From the NCBI RefSeq assembly GCF_000974365.1, contig NZ_BAZW01000003.1, positions 124,001 to 188,000 of the forward strand: DNA of 64,000 nucleotides, read 5' to 3'. Under the pieces are notes generated by a model that worked only from the letters and a program-made list of their open reading frames with translations, did no database searches and was not told where the DNA came from. The translations under genes and the position numbers were made by a program. This DNA is from Geofilum rubicundum JCM 15548. Lineage in GTDB: Bacteria; Bacteroidota; Bacteroidia; Bacteroidales; Marinilabiliaceae. Below are positions 24,465 to 32,804 of the stretch, one piece after another; position 1 is the first letter of the stretch, and each line of letters opens with the position of its first letter.

Positions 24465-25457
24465 ATGCCTAGAGACAATGATTTTATTTTTGAAGCTATT
24501 GCTTCCTTAGAAGAAATAACAGGGATTCCCATTGCTTTTGAAACCGTCAGGAAAGGCTATGATGTAGTACTTCAAATTTACAATGAGACCTTTTATTGCA
24601 TTGCTAAAAAAAATGCTAAAAATGCAAATTACGGCATCATAATGTCTGCTTTGAAGGATATTAATCATTTACAAAACAATATCGTTATTGCTGACTATCT
24701 GACTAAAACCACAACAGACGAGCTTAAACAAAATGGCATCAATTATCTTGATGCATCAGGAAATGCTTTTATTAAAACAAGAGATTTTTTTGTTTATGTC
24801 GAAGGTAGAAAAGCAAAAATCAATAAGAATACGAACCAAACTCGGGCATTTCAGGAAGCAGGTTTGAAGTTAATCCTATTACTTATCTCAAATCCTGAAA
24901 CGGTGCAATTTTCTTATAGAGAATTAGCAGAAAAAACCGGAATTGCTTTGGGGTCGGTAAGTAATATTTTTAATGAACTGGAAGAAAGCCACTACTTATT
25001 GAAAACAAGGAACAAAAGGGTTCTGAAAAAACTGGATGAAATCATTGAACGTTGGGTGATTGCCTACAATGAGCTGTTAAAACCTCGTTCTTTCAGGAAA
25101 AGGATGAGGGCTATAGGAAATGAATCTTTGGTATCTCTCCTGAGTAATAGAGATATTAAACTCTATTTTGGAGGAGAACCTGGAGGACAACTTTTAACTG
25201 AGCATCTAAAACCCAAAGATTATGTCATCTACACGAACGAAGAATTAAGCAAAGTAGCAAAGGAGTTGAAACTGGTTCCTGATGAATCCGGAAATATTGA
25301 ACTGTATAGCAAATTCTGGACCGACAGTCTTCATTTGAAAAACGAATATGCAGCTCCTCCTTTGGTTGTATATGCTGATCTAATTGGAACTGGGAACAAT
25401 AGAAATATAGAAACAGCTAAAATCATTTTAGAGAATGGATTACAACATATCAAGTGA
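24465..25457 (+). CDS. AbiEi-like antitoxin/transcriptional repressor of a type IV toxin-antitoxin pair
   Basis: This 330-residue protein is followed with a 23-base overlap by a nucleotidyltransferase, the AbiEi-AbiEii layout. A winged-helix segment lies in the middle (QFSYRELAEKTGIALGSVSN, then IFNELEESHYLLKTR), preceded by a helical domain and followed by an alpha/beta domain ending in APPLVVYADLIGTGNNRNIE, the C-terminal motif common to this antitoxin group. In type IV systems the antitoxin does not bind the toxin but counters its effect, and it represses the operon. The start ATG is 5 bases after the last operator half-site. Confidence 0.8.
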   Translation: MPRDNDFIFEAIASLEEITGIPIAFETVRKGYDVVLQIYNETFYCIAKKNAKNANYGIIMSALKDINHLQNNIVIADYLTKTTTDELKQNGINYLDASGNAFIKTRDFFVYVEGRKAKINKNTNQTRAFQEAGLKLILLLISNPETVQFSYRELAEKTGIALGSVSNIFNELEESHYLLKTRNKRVLKKLDEIIERWVIAYNELLKPRSFRKRMRAIGNESLVSLLSNRDIKLYFGGEPGGQLLTEHLKPKDYVIYTNEELSKVAKELKLVPDESGNIELYSKFWTDSLHLKNEYAAPPLVVYADLIGTGNNRNIETAKIILENGLQHIK

Positions 25458-26277
25458 TAAACTGGAACATCCAATATTAAAAAAGCTGTTAGACGAGTTG
25501 ATTCCCGTATTTAAAAAATTGGAAATCAAGTTTTTCGTGATCGGAGCAACAGCCAGAGATATCATTATGGAGCTTCATGGAGCAAAGTCAGGTAGGAGAA
25601 CTCAGGACATTGATATTGCCATAGCTGTGGATAAATGGGAAGAATTTTCAACTGTTGAAAAGGAGCTGGCGAAACTTTCTAATTTCAAGAAACATACAAA
25701 ACAGATGCAAAGGTTTTTGTATATTGAATATTTTCATTTAGACATAGTTCCTTATGGCGGAATTGCAACTGCCGAAGACAAAATTTTCTGGCCGCCTGAT
25801 CAATCTTTTGCAATGACTGTGCTTGGTTTTGAAGAAGCAGAAAGAGATTTGGTCAAAGTTAAGATAGATGAAACATTGGAAATTGACATTGTTTCATTGG
25901 CAGGAATTTTTATTTTAAAATTGGTGTCCTGGAAAGACAGACATCATAAAGGCAATAAAGATGCGGATGATTTGGGATTTATTCTACTGAACTATCTAAA
26001 TATCTACGAAGAAAGAGCTGCGATGGAGCATTATAAGGAGGTCTATGAAATTGAGAATTTCACCATCACAAAGGCTGGATCATCACTATTGGGCATCGAT
26101 ATTAACAAGCTCTTATCTGACAATGAAGCCAACAAAGCTAAATTAAAAGTTATTATTGAAACAGAATTAAATTCAAAAGAGAACAGTGTGTTATTCAGTC
26201 AAATACTAGAAACAAATCACTTTAAGTTTGATGAAATAATGGATTGTTTTCAAATCTTCAATCAAAAAATAGTGTAA
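25435..26277 (+). CDS. AbiEii-like nucleotidyltransferase toxin
   Basis: This 280-residue protein has the DNA-polymerase-beta-like nucleotidyltransferase core: FFVIGATARDIIMEL followed by RRTQDIDIAIAV, where the D-x-D pair would bind metal, plus a third acidic strand (YFHLDIVPYGGI). The downstream KLVSWKDRHHKGNKDADDLG is typical of AbiEii/DUF1814 proteins. The family transfers nucleotides to tRNA or proteins and causes growth arrest or abortive phage infection. It overlaps the antitoxin gene, so translation is coupled. All catalytic residues appear intact. Confidence 0.82.
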   Translation: MDYNISSDKLEHPILKKLLDELIPVFKKLEIKFFVIGATARDIIMELHGAKSGRRTQDIDIAIAVDKWEEFSTVEKELAKLSNFKKHTKQMQRFLYIEYFHLDIVPYGGIATAEDKIFWPPDQSFAMTVLGFEEAERDLVKVKIDETLEIDIVSLAGIFILKLVSWKDRHHKGNKDADDLGFILLNYLNIYEERAAMEHYKEVYEIENFTITKAGSSLLGIDINKLLSDNEANKAKLKVIIETELNSKENSVLFSQILETNHFKFDEIMDCFQIFNQKIV

Positions 26278-26384
26278 GCCAATATTATGGATATTTGTTT
26301 AATTCAATCCAAAAGAATTCCATTCTACCTGCGAGCCAGGGGCCAAGGTGCCCCCCCCCTTTTATTCAAAAAACACCGGCCAGT

Positions 26385-26738
26385 ATGTGTGTCCATGGCC
26401 ACTTATGCCAGCGCGATGAACAAGAAAAGGAATCATCCACCGTTTTCGATTTTCCAACGTTGACAACTGATCGATTTGTATTAAGGCAGTTTAATCGTAA
26501 GGACCTGGAAAACGTTTATAAAGGTTTGTCAGACCCTCGTGTTATAAAATACTATGGGATAAGTTTCGATACATTGGAAGCGACAAAAGAACAAATAACA
26601 TGGTTTAGGGATTTAGAACAAAACAAAGCTGGAATATGGTGGGCCATCTGTAACAAAGATGATCTGAATTTTATTGGAGCAGGTGGCTTAAATGATTTAG
26701 ACAAGGAGAACCGAAAGGCTGAGATTGGCTGGGGCTAA
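26385..26738 (+). pseudogene. Truncated GNAT (RimJ/RimL-type) acetyltransferase
   Basis: From about 26449 the frame reads FDFPTLTTDRFVLRQFNRKD and continues to NFIGAGGLNDLDKENRKAEIGWG, the first half of a RimJ/RimL-type acetyltransferase. It stops right where the acetyl-CoA-binding motif should follow. No remnant of the second half was found downstream. The sequence before the similarity (26330-26440) is unlike the family and includes a run of nine C, so both ends look rearranged. An ATG at 26385 opens the frame. Probably non-functional. Confidence 0.65.
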
Positions 26739-26804
26739 TGCTGATCCTCTTGCGAATCTTGTTTTTTTTCATTAATTATGATGATCTATTTAAAAGCCAA
26801 AATT

Positions 26805-26987
26805 ATGGAAACACAAGCATGCGCTGATTGCTCCTTGCGTAAAAAGTATGATAAGAATCCCAGATCGTTTACTGGTAGATTTTGGCGATGGCATATTGGT
26901 TTTTGCCCGGGCTGGAAGAAATATTTCAATTCTTTGAACGATGGCGAAAGACTGGAGCTTTCTGCAAAATATCATTTGAAGAGGTAG
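26805..26987 (+). CDS. Conserved hypothetical 60-aa protein with CxxC
   Basis: The ORF begins at ATG 26805 (an in-frame ATG at 26778 would add nine residues). It reads CADCSLRKKYDKNPRSFTGR then FWRWHIGFCPGWKKYF, a pattern of paired Cys and conserved Trp/His that looks selected. Similar small proteins occur in Bacteroidota. Function unknown; metal binding is possible. Confidence 0.55.
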   Translation: METQACADCSLRKKYDKNPRSFTGRFWRWHIGFCPGWKKYFNSLNDGERLELSAKYHLKR

Positions 26988-27044
26988 ATTTCAGGGAATT
27001 CGTATTTGCTTTAGATAATCTGTTTCCCTTTTATAACCGTTGAT

Positions 27045-27473
27045 ATGATTCAAAAGCAAAAATATCAGGGACTGATTGCAGCTTGTGGTATGAACTGTGG
27101 ATTATGCATTGGATATCTTCGGGAAAGGAATCCATGCGGAGGCTGTTTTAAAAAGGACGATTTAAACAAGCCCAAATCATGCAGAAGTTGTGCCATCGTA
27201 AATTGTGAATTCTTAAAGAGAACAGCATCTGGTTTTTGTTACGATTGTGAAAAGGATCCTTGTTCCCGATTAAAACAATTGGATAAACGTTACCAGACAA
27301 ATTATGGGATGAGCATGATAGATAACCTCAATTTCATTAAAGCGCATGGGATGAGTGGATTTCTGAAAAATGAGGAAGCCCGATGGACCTGTAAGGTTTG
27401 TGGTTCTGGTGTATCTGTACATAGGGATTTTTGTTTGAACTGTAAAGCAGAACTGAGAGGACATTCTTCTTAA
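27045..27473 (+). CDS. DUF3795 Cys-rich protein
   Basis: This 142-residue protein has the DUF3795 start LIAACGMNCGLCIGYLRERNPCGGC and many further Cys pairs (CRSCAIVNC, CYDCEKDPC), plus an added C-terminal zinc-ribbon-like part (WTCKVCGSGVSVHRDFCLNC). At least 18 Cys suggest bound metals or clusters. Role unknown. The start is the ATG after a short AT-rich gap. Confidence 0.82.
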   Translation: MIQKQKYQGLIAACGMNCGLCIGYLRERNPCGGCFKKDDLNKPKSCRSCAIVNCEFLKRTASGFCYDCEKDPCSRLKQLDKRYQTNYGMSMIDNLNFIKAHGMSGFLKNEEARWTCKVCGSGVSVHRDFCLNCKAELRGHSS

Positions 27474-27496
27474 GTCTCATCTATTTAGAAAATGAT

Positions 27497-28525
27497 ATGA
27501 AAAGGAAGTACTTAGTTCGAATAATATTGCTTGTTGGGACGCTTATATCCTTATGCTTTGTTCCCTGGCCTATTGTAATAGCCTGGTTGGAACCATTGCC
27601 TGATACCGTTCAGGAACAAGTTGATAAAGTATCTGATTATGGGTTTGATGGCATTGTTGTTTATGTAGATGAAGCTGGAGAACAGCCCGTTTTGTTTTCT
27701 GCCGGTTACAAAAACAGAGAAAACAAAATACCCGCCGATCCCAATGCCTTGTTTAAAATAGCCAGTGTAGGCAAACTATACAATGCTTTGGCGGTCACAA
27801 AACTCGTTGGAGCAGGACTGCTATCCTTGGACAAGACGCTGTCTGACTACCTCCCTGAATTGAAGAATAGAATAGAGAATGCAGACCAAATCACCTTGGA
27901 AATGATGGTTCGGCATAGAAGTGGCATTCCTAATTTCACCGATTCCTATAACTATTGGGTTCATCCCAAAGAAAATGACGATGAAAAGCTGGCATTAATT
28001 CTGGATCAACCTGCCAGGTTTGAACCAGGCCAGGATTATGAGTATTCCAATACCAATTATTTATTGCTTGGTAGAATTATGGATAAGGTGCTTGGATACA
28101 ACCATTTTCAGTTTATACAGACAGAAATATTGGATCCCCTGAATTTGAACCACACTTTTGGTTCTATTCAGGAGGTAAATATGGATGATGTCATGAGTGG
28201 TTACTATGTTGGTTATGATAAGGATTTAAAATCAGATGATAATGCTTCTATGTTAGCAACCGCTGAAGATTTGGGGCGATTTATAAGGGCATTAAATGAC
28301 GGTTCGGCCTTTAAAAACAAAGTTGAACAGGAAATTTATAGCTCCATATATGAGTACGGGCATACAGGATTGATTCCCGGTTATCAAACAATAGCCAAAT
28401 ACCATGCAGAATTAGATGCGGTGGTTATTCAATTTACTAACACTGTTGATTTTGAGGGGTATAATTGGAGCCTGTCGGAGGTCATGTATAACCGGATAAT
28501 TAAAATACTAAAAGGAAATAATTAG
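27497..28525 (+). CDS. Serine hydrolase, class C beta-lactamase/esterase family
   Basis: This 342-residue protein has one N-terminal membrane or signal segment (about 7-30) and a penicillin-binding-like catalytic domain. The active-site Ser90 and Lys93 lie in IASVGKLYNA, the Tyr183-Ser-Asn185 motif in YEYSNTNY, and an HTG triad in YGHTGLIPGY replaces KTG. It probably acts in the periplasm as a peptidase or esterase on cell-wall or small-molecule substrates. True beta-lactamase activity is possible but not shown by sequence. It lies 23 bases after the DUF3795 gene. Confidence 0.88.
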   Translation: MKRKYLVRIILLVGTLISLCFVPWPIVIAWLEPLPDTVQEQVDKVSDYGFDGIVVYVDEAGEQPVLFSAGYKNRENKIPADPNALFKIASVGKLYNALAVTKLVGAGLLSLDKTLSDYLPELKNRIENADQITLEMMVRHRSGIPNFTDSYNYWVHPKENDDEKLALILDQPARFEPGQDYEYSNTNYLLLGRIMDKVLGYNHFQFIQTEILDPLNLNHTFGSIQEVNMDDVMSGYYVGYDKDLKSDDNASMLATAEDLGRFIRALNDGSAFKNKVEQEIYSSIYEYGHTGLIPGYQTIAKYHAELDAVVIQFTNTVDFEGYNWSLSEVMYNRIIKILKGNN

Positions 28526-28556
28526 CCAACAAATTTTTCTCGATTGTGAAAACCGA

Positions 28557-28721
28557 ATGTTTTTGCGGTGTTTATTTCTCTTTTTGTTTGGTGCTTTGTT
28601 GCTTGGAGCTCAGCCGTTTTTTGAAGATACGGGCGGCCATTCCTCCGTGCTTTTACCTGTAGGAGATGTTGTGCGGTTAAATACGGCCGACAATAGTCTC
28701 AAACTGGGGTATTATTTTTAA
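28557..28721 (+). CDS. Short secreted ORF, possibly an outer-membrane-protein remnant (54 aa)
   Basis: Within the 299-base gap after the hydrolase is a 54-codon ORF with a convincing signal peptide (MFLRCLFLFLFGALLLGAQ), a short middle and a C-terminal LKLGYYF. The ending resembles the last strand of an outer-membrane barrel. It could be a tiny exported protein or the two ends of a larger barrel gene joined by an internal deletion. No promoter or homologue recognised. Confidence 0.35.
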   Translation: MFLRCLFLFLFGALLLGAQPFFEDTGGHSSVLLPVGDVVRLNTADNSLKLGYYF

Positions 28722-28824
28722 TGAGAAGCATACACCCGGGGCTTTAACAATTTTAGTGTCTTTTGTTAAAACAATTTTCGCTGCCATCAGTTATTATGGT
28801 GAATCAGGAAGAGAGAAATAATCA

Positions 28825-30471
28825 ATGGTTTTAAAAGATGAAAGTGCATCCCGATGGCTGTCTAAATGGATGACCGAAGCAAAGAAATTCTATATTTCCG
28901 CTTCGGCATTAACACTTTTAAGCGCTGGATGTTTTGTTGTTTTTAGCTGGTACTTGTCGGATTTCGCTGCTACCTGGCTCGTTCTGGGTCAGGTTATACC
29001 TCAAAAGCTTTTGTATGCATTGGCATTCCTGGCAGGCAGATATGTCTTCGCCCATTTTTCGTCCTTAATCAATTACAGGGCTGGCAATATTATTGTTTCT
29101 AAAATCAAAAGCTTGCTTTATCCCAAATTGTTGAATGACAATCAATCAGATGCCATATCGAGTGCTTTATTGGTGACCAGGGTGAGCGACGACCTGAAGC
29201 CTTATTTCTCATTCTTTATTCCCTATGCCACCGCCTCGGTTTTGGTGGGGATTTTATTATTGATCGTTAGTTTTTGGTTCGAGAAATGGGTGGGAATTAC
29301 GCTATTAATCACCTTTGTGATTATTCCTTTGCAGATGATAATGATTGGTGTGGGCGCTGAATCCCTTCATAAAAAGCATATTAATCTTTTTTTGAAATAC
29401 TCGGCGGTTTTCTACAACCGCCTTCATTCAATTGCCGAAATTGTGAATTTGGACAATTTAAAGCCACAATACCAGTTTTTGTCGGAAAAAAGCAGAGCCC
29501 TGAATCAGGCCACCACCAATGTGATGCGGGTGGCCATTCTGTCGTCGGCCGTATTGGAACTCTTTGTCTCCATTGCCATCGCGGGCGTGGCTATTTATTT
29601 GGGAATGAGCCTGCTTGGAATCATTCCCGGTTCCAATTACGGCAAGGGCTATGATTTCCACATTGCCCTGTTTTTGCTCATGCTGGCACCCTATTTTTTC
29701 TTTTATTTACGGAAGTTCGTGAGTGCCTATCACGACCGGAACAAGGCGCTGGCATCGGCCAAATTAATTATGCCCCTGTTGAAAGAGAGCAGTGAAGCAC
29801 CGGTTTCCGTTGAAAACGGAAACTTGCAGTCGGTTGAAATCAAAAATTTGAGCTTTTCTTATCCCGATTCGATGGTCAAAGTGCTGCACAACATTCATCT
29901 AAGGCTGCCAACAAAGGGGCTTGTTTTGGTGAAAGGTATTTCAGGTTCTGGAAAATCAACGCTTCTTAAGATCCTTTCAGGAAACCTGATAGTGAAAGAG
30001 GGCCTGGTGTCGGTGAACGGAAATAACAACCCATGGTCGGTTCAGTGGTTGAAAGCCAACTCGTCCTACATGAACCAGTTTCCCTTCATTTTTGATGGAA
30101 CATTGGGTTACAATGTTTTCCTCGACAGGGAGAAGGAAACCGAAGGTCCTTATCCTGAATTTTTAGATAAGGTGCTGGCTAAAAAGGAAGACGGATGGCA
30201 AACCGTGTTGAGCCACAATGGAAAACAGCTCTCTGGGGGTGAAAAGCAATTGGTTACCCTTGCCCGGATGATGTTATTCCCAAAGCCAATCGCCATTCTG
30301 GATGAACCTACGGCCAATCTGGACAGTGAAACAGTGGCGATCATTCTGGCGCAAATTGAAAAAATGGCCCAAAACAAGTTGCTTATTGTAGCCTCGCACG
30401 AGGAAAAGTTTGATGCTATTGCCAACCAAATCCTGAATTTAAACTGGGGGGAACAGATGACGTATGAGTAA
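28825..30471 (+). CDS. cydD: CydD-like ABC transporter (fused permease/ATPase)
   Basis: This 548-residue protein has six predicted membrane helices in residues 1-310, then an ATPase domain with Walker A GISGSGKSTLL near residue 372, signature LSGGEKQLVTLARM near 469 and Walker B IAILDEPTANLD near 489. With the overlapping next gene it forms a heterodimeric exporter of the CydDC type, which exports glutathione or cysteine and is needed for cytochrome bd assembly. No cydAB is nearby, so the symbol rests on similarity and on the paired D-C order. Confidence 0.82.
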   Translation: MVLKDESASRWLSKWMTEAKKFYISASALTLLSAGCFVVFSWYLSDFAATWLVLGQVIPQKLLYALAFLAGRYVFAHFSSLINYRAGNIIVSKIKSLLYPKLLNDNQSDAISSALLVTRVSDDLKPYFSFFIPYATASVLVGILLLIVSFWFEKWVGITLLITFVIIPLQMIMIGVGAESLHKKHINLFLKYSAVFYNRLHSIAEIVNLDNLKPQYQFLSEKSRALNQATTNVMRVAILSSAVLELFVSIAIAGVAIYLGMSLLGIIPGSNYGKGYDFHIALFLLMLAPYFFFYLRKFVSAYHDRNKALASAKLIMPLLKESSEAPVSVENGNLQSVEIKNLSFSYPDSMVKVLHNIHLRLPTKGLVLVKGISGSGKSTLLKILSGNLIVKEGLVSVNGNNNPWSVQWLKANSSYMNQFPFIFDGTLGYNVFLDREKETEGPYPEFLDKVLAKKEDGWQTVLSHNGKQLSGGEKQLVTLARMMLFPKPIAILDEPTANLDSETVAIILAQIEKMAQNKLLIVASHEEKFDAIANQILNLNWGEQMTYE

Positions 30472-32062
30472 GTTTTTATTTAAACAAATATTTAAGCCCC
30501 TGACGGGGCGTTGGCTGTCGGGCATTCTGCTGCTTTTGTTCTGGACAATTGCTTTTATAGCGCTTCCTGCTATTTCGGGTTGGTTTATTGCCACTTGTAG
30601 TCTGGTTTTCATCACGGCCAACACCATGTTTTCCTATTTGGTTCCATCATCCATCATCCGTTTGCTGACCTTGCTGCGCACGGCTACAAGATATTTTGAG
30701 CGTCTGGAAAATCATAAAACCACCCTCGATGCCCAGCGTAGCCTGCAACTGAAGATTTTCGAGTCGGTCGCCCGCTTACCTTATTTCAAAAAGCAAGTCA
30801 ATAACAATTCATCCATCCTTGAAAATAGCACGCATGGCATCGATTTGGTATTGAATCACATCCTCCTATGGCTTTTACCCTTTACGGCCCTGATTATTTC
30901 ACTGAGTATTTATTTCCTTTTTTTGAATGTGTTTTCGATGGCAATAGCCCTTGAATTTTTGATTTCATCGGCCATTCTTCTGTTTCTTATTCCTCAATTC
31001 ATTTTCCTGAAAAACCGAAAGCTCTACAAGGAACTCAAAGCGCTGAGGGACGATAACAATCAGGCACTCATTCAAAGTTTTAGGGGACGGATAGAAATTT
31101 CCAAGTATCACTTAGAGCAGAAGGCCATTCATCAGCAAGAGCAGCAAAAGTTGCAGCTCGAGCGTTTGGAAAACCAATTGCAAAGCAATTCGTTTTCGCT
31201 GCAAATGATAGTTGGTTTTGGTTTTAGTTGTATCGCCATATTCATCCTTTGGGATTCAAGTAATCATGGTCTCAGTGCCCAATTGTCCACCGGTATTTTC
31301 TTTGGTATTATGGCCCAGGTCGAATTGGCTGAAATTCTTTTTTCGGGCAAGTCGGAAAAAAGCTCCGTGGAACACCAAATCAAGGATATTGACACCATCA
31401 TTGAACAGGGAAAACAGCCGGTTGAAAGGGTTCAGGTCCGGTCCGGACTGGAAAGCCTGAGTCTGGAAAAGGTAAGCGCTAAAATTCCGGAGACACCTAT
31501 TGTAACCGAAGAAATCTCCCTGGAAATTAAAAAAGGTGATTGGATCGCCCTTTGCGGGGAAACAGGCAAGGGGAAGACCACTTTCCTGAATAGCCTGTTC
31601 TATCCTGAATACCGGCGTAGTGGCACCTTACGATGGAACGGCGATGCTGTAATAGCTCATTTGCCAATTCCTGAGTCTGTTTATGTTACCCAAAAAGCCT
31701 ATTTGCTTACCGGAACCTTGCGTGAAAATTTTGAGGGGTATCCCGGTGATGAGATAGAGCAAGCCGTGAAAACGGTTGACCTGACAAGTTGGTATTTGTC
31801 GCTCCCGAATGGCTTAGACAGTTGGTTGGGCGAAAATGGAGAAACCCTGAGTGGCGGACAGCGTAAAAAACTGTTGCTGGCACAGGCCCTTCTCAAAAAG
31901 CCGCAACTCCTGGTGGTGGATGAACCAACAGCTGGCATCAGTTCCGAAAATGCCATGGCCATTTTCCGAAACATCAAACTCGAATATCCGGACATAACCA
32001 TACTCATGGCCACCCATTTAAAAGATTTTGAATCTGAAGTGGACAGGGTCGTTCGTATTTGA
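30464..32062 (+). CDS. cydC: CydC-like ABC transporter (fused permease/ATPase)
   Basis: This 532-residue partner of CydD overlaps its stop by 8 bases. The membrane domain contains the RLLTLLRTATRYFERLENHK stretch typical of CydC. The ATPase domain has CGETGKGKTTFLNSL (Walker A, near 364), ETLSGGQRKKLLLAQALL (signature) and LLVVDEPTAG (Walker B). Walker A has GK-x-GKTT instead of S/T in the fifth place, otherwise normal. Cytochrome bd support would protect nitrogenase from oxygen, but that link is inference. Confidence 0.82.
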   Translation: MSKFLFKQIFKPLTGRWLSGILLLLFWTIAFIALPAISGWFIATCSLVFITANTMFSYLVPSSIIRLLTLLRTATRYFERLENHKTTLDAQRSLQLKIFESVARLPYFKKQVNNNSSILENSTHGIDLVLNHILLWLLPFTALIISLSIYFLFLNVFSMAIALEFLISSAILLFLIPQFIFLKNRKLYKELKALRDDNNQALIQSFRGRIEISKYHLEQKAIHQQEQQKLQLERLENQLQSNSFSLQMIVGFGFSCIAIFILWDSSNHGLSAQLSTGIFFGIMAQVELAEILFSGKSEKSSVEHQIKDIDTIIEQGKQPVERVQVRSGLESLSLEKVSAKIPETPIVTEEISLEIKKGDWIALCGETGKGKTTFLNSLFYPEYRRSGTLRWNGDAVIAHLPIPESVYVTQKAYLLTGTLRENFEGYPGDEIEQAVKTVDLTSWYLSLPNGLDSWLGENGETLSGGQRKKLLLAQALLKKPQLLVVDEPTAGISSENAMAIFRNIKLEYPDITILMATHLKDFESEVDRVVRI

Positions 32063-32100
32063 TTATTCCCAGCGGGGATTATCTATCAGGAGAGACGGAG

Positions 32101-32589
32101 CTAATTCTTTTCATGGCCTTTGGGTGTATCTTCCCCAATGTGTTTTTTTTGCAAGCCCGTTAAAAAATAGCGTAAAAACTGATCGTTGCAAGCTCGGTAT
32201 TGCTTTTGGCTGGGATGGCGAAAAATGGCACTCAATTCGTGCTTGCTAATCTGAAATTCAGCCAGTTTCATGATTTCAATAATGTCCTCATCTTTGAGGT
32301 TCAGGGCTATTTTTAACTTTCGGAAGACGATGTTGTTGTTCAGGCGTTTCTCGACAATGGGTGGCGTACCCTCCTTTTTTCCCCTTTTTTCATTGATCAA
32401 ACCATTAAGAAAAATGGCCATTTCAGGGTCGTTGAGGCTGAGAAAGGTCGGATCGTCCTCCTTTTTCAACCAATCACTAATTTGTGAACGGCTTACCTGA
32501 AGATCGGCCAAAGCAAAAAGTTCGATCATTTTGGAATCGCTGAAGTCGAATATGTAACGAATGCGGCGCATTACATCGTTGTTGGTCAT
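32101..32589 (-). CDS. DUF1456 (YehS-like) protein
   Basis: This 162-residue protein is made of two related helical repeats: NNDVMRRIRYIFDFSDSKMIELF and VFRKLKIALNLKDEDIIEIM, each followed by a helix with Q(V/I)S-type and FL.GL motifs. This duplicated layout is DUF1456. Function unknown. It converges on the cydC-like gene with 38 bases between stops. Confidence 0.88.
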   Translation of the reverse strand: MTNNDVMRRIRYIFDFSDSKMIELFALADLQVSRSQISDWLKKEDDPTFLSLNDPEMAIFLNGLINEKRGKKEGTPPIVEKRLNNNIVFRKLKIALNLKDEDIIEIMKLAEFQISKHELSAIFRHPSQKQYRACNDQFLRYFLTGLQKKHIGEDTPKGHEKN

Positions 32590-32761
32590 GCTTTATAATT
32601 TTTTGGTAAAGGTACGATAATCCATTTAGGTTTTTAAATGGTCTTCCACCACTTGTAAAAAAGGACAGAATGTCTAATATGAGATACATATTTTCGATTT
32701 TGATTCAGACCCTGTAATGGTTGAAAGGTATTTTTACCATTATTAAATGGACAAGAATCAA

Positions 32762-32791
32762 TTGTTTAAATAATTGACCAAAATACCTTTT
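32762..32791 (+). promoter_or_regulatory. Candidate promoter of the DUF6055-type peptidase gene
   Basis: TTG (32762-32764), a 19-base spacer and TACCTTTT (32784-32791) are one base short of the TAnnTTTG consensus. It implies a very short leader before the ATG at 32805. Confidence 0.4.
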
Positions 32792-32804
32792 CAAAAAAAA
32801 TATT

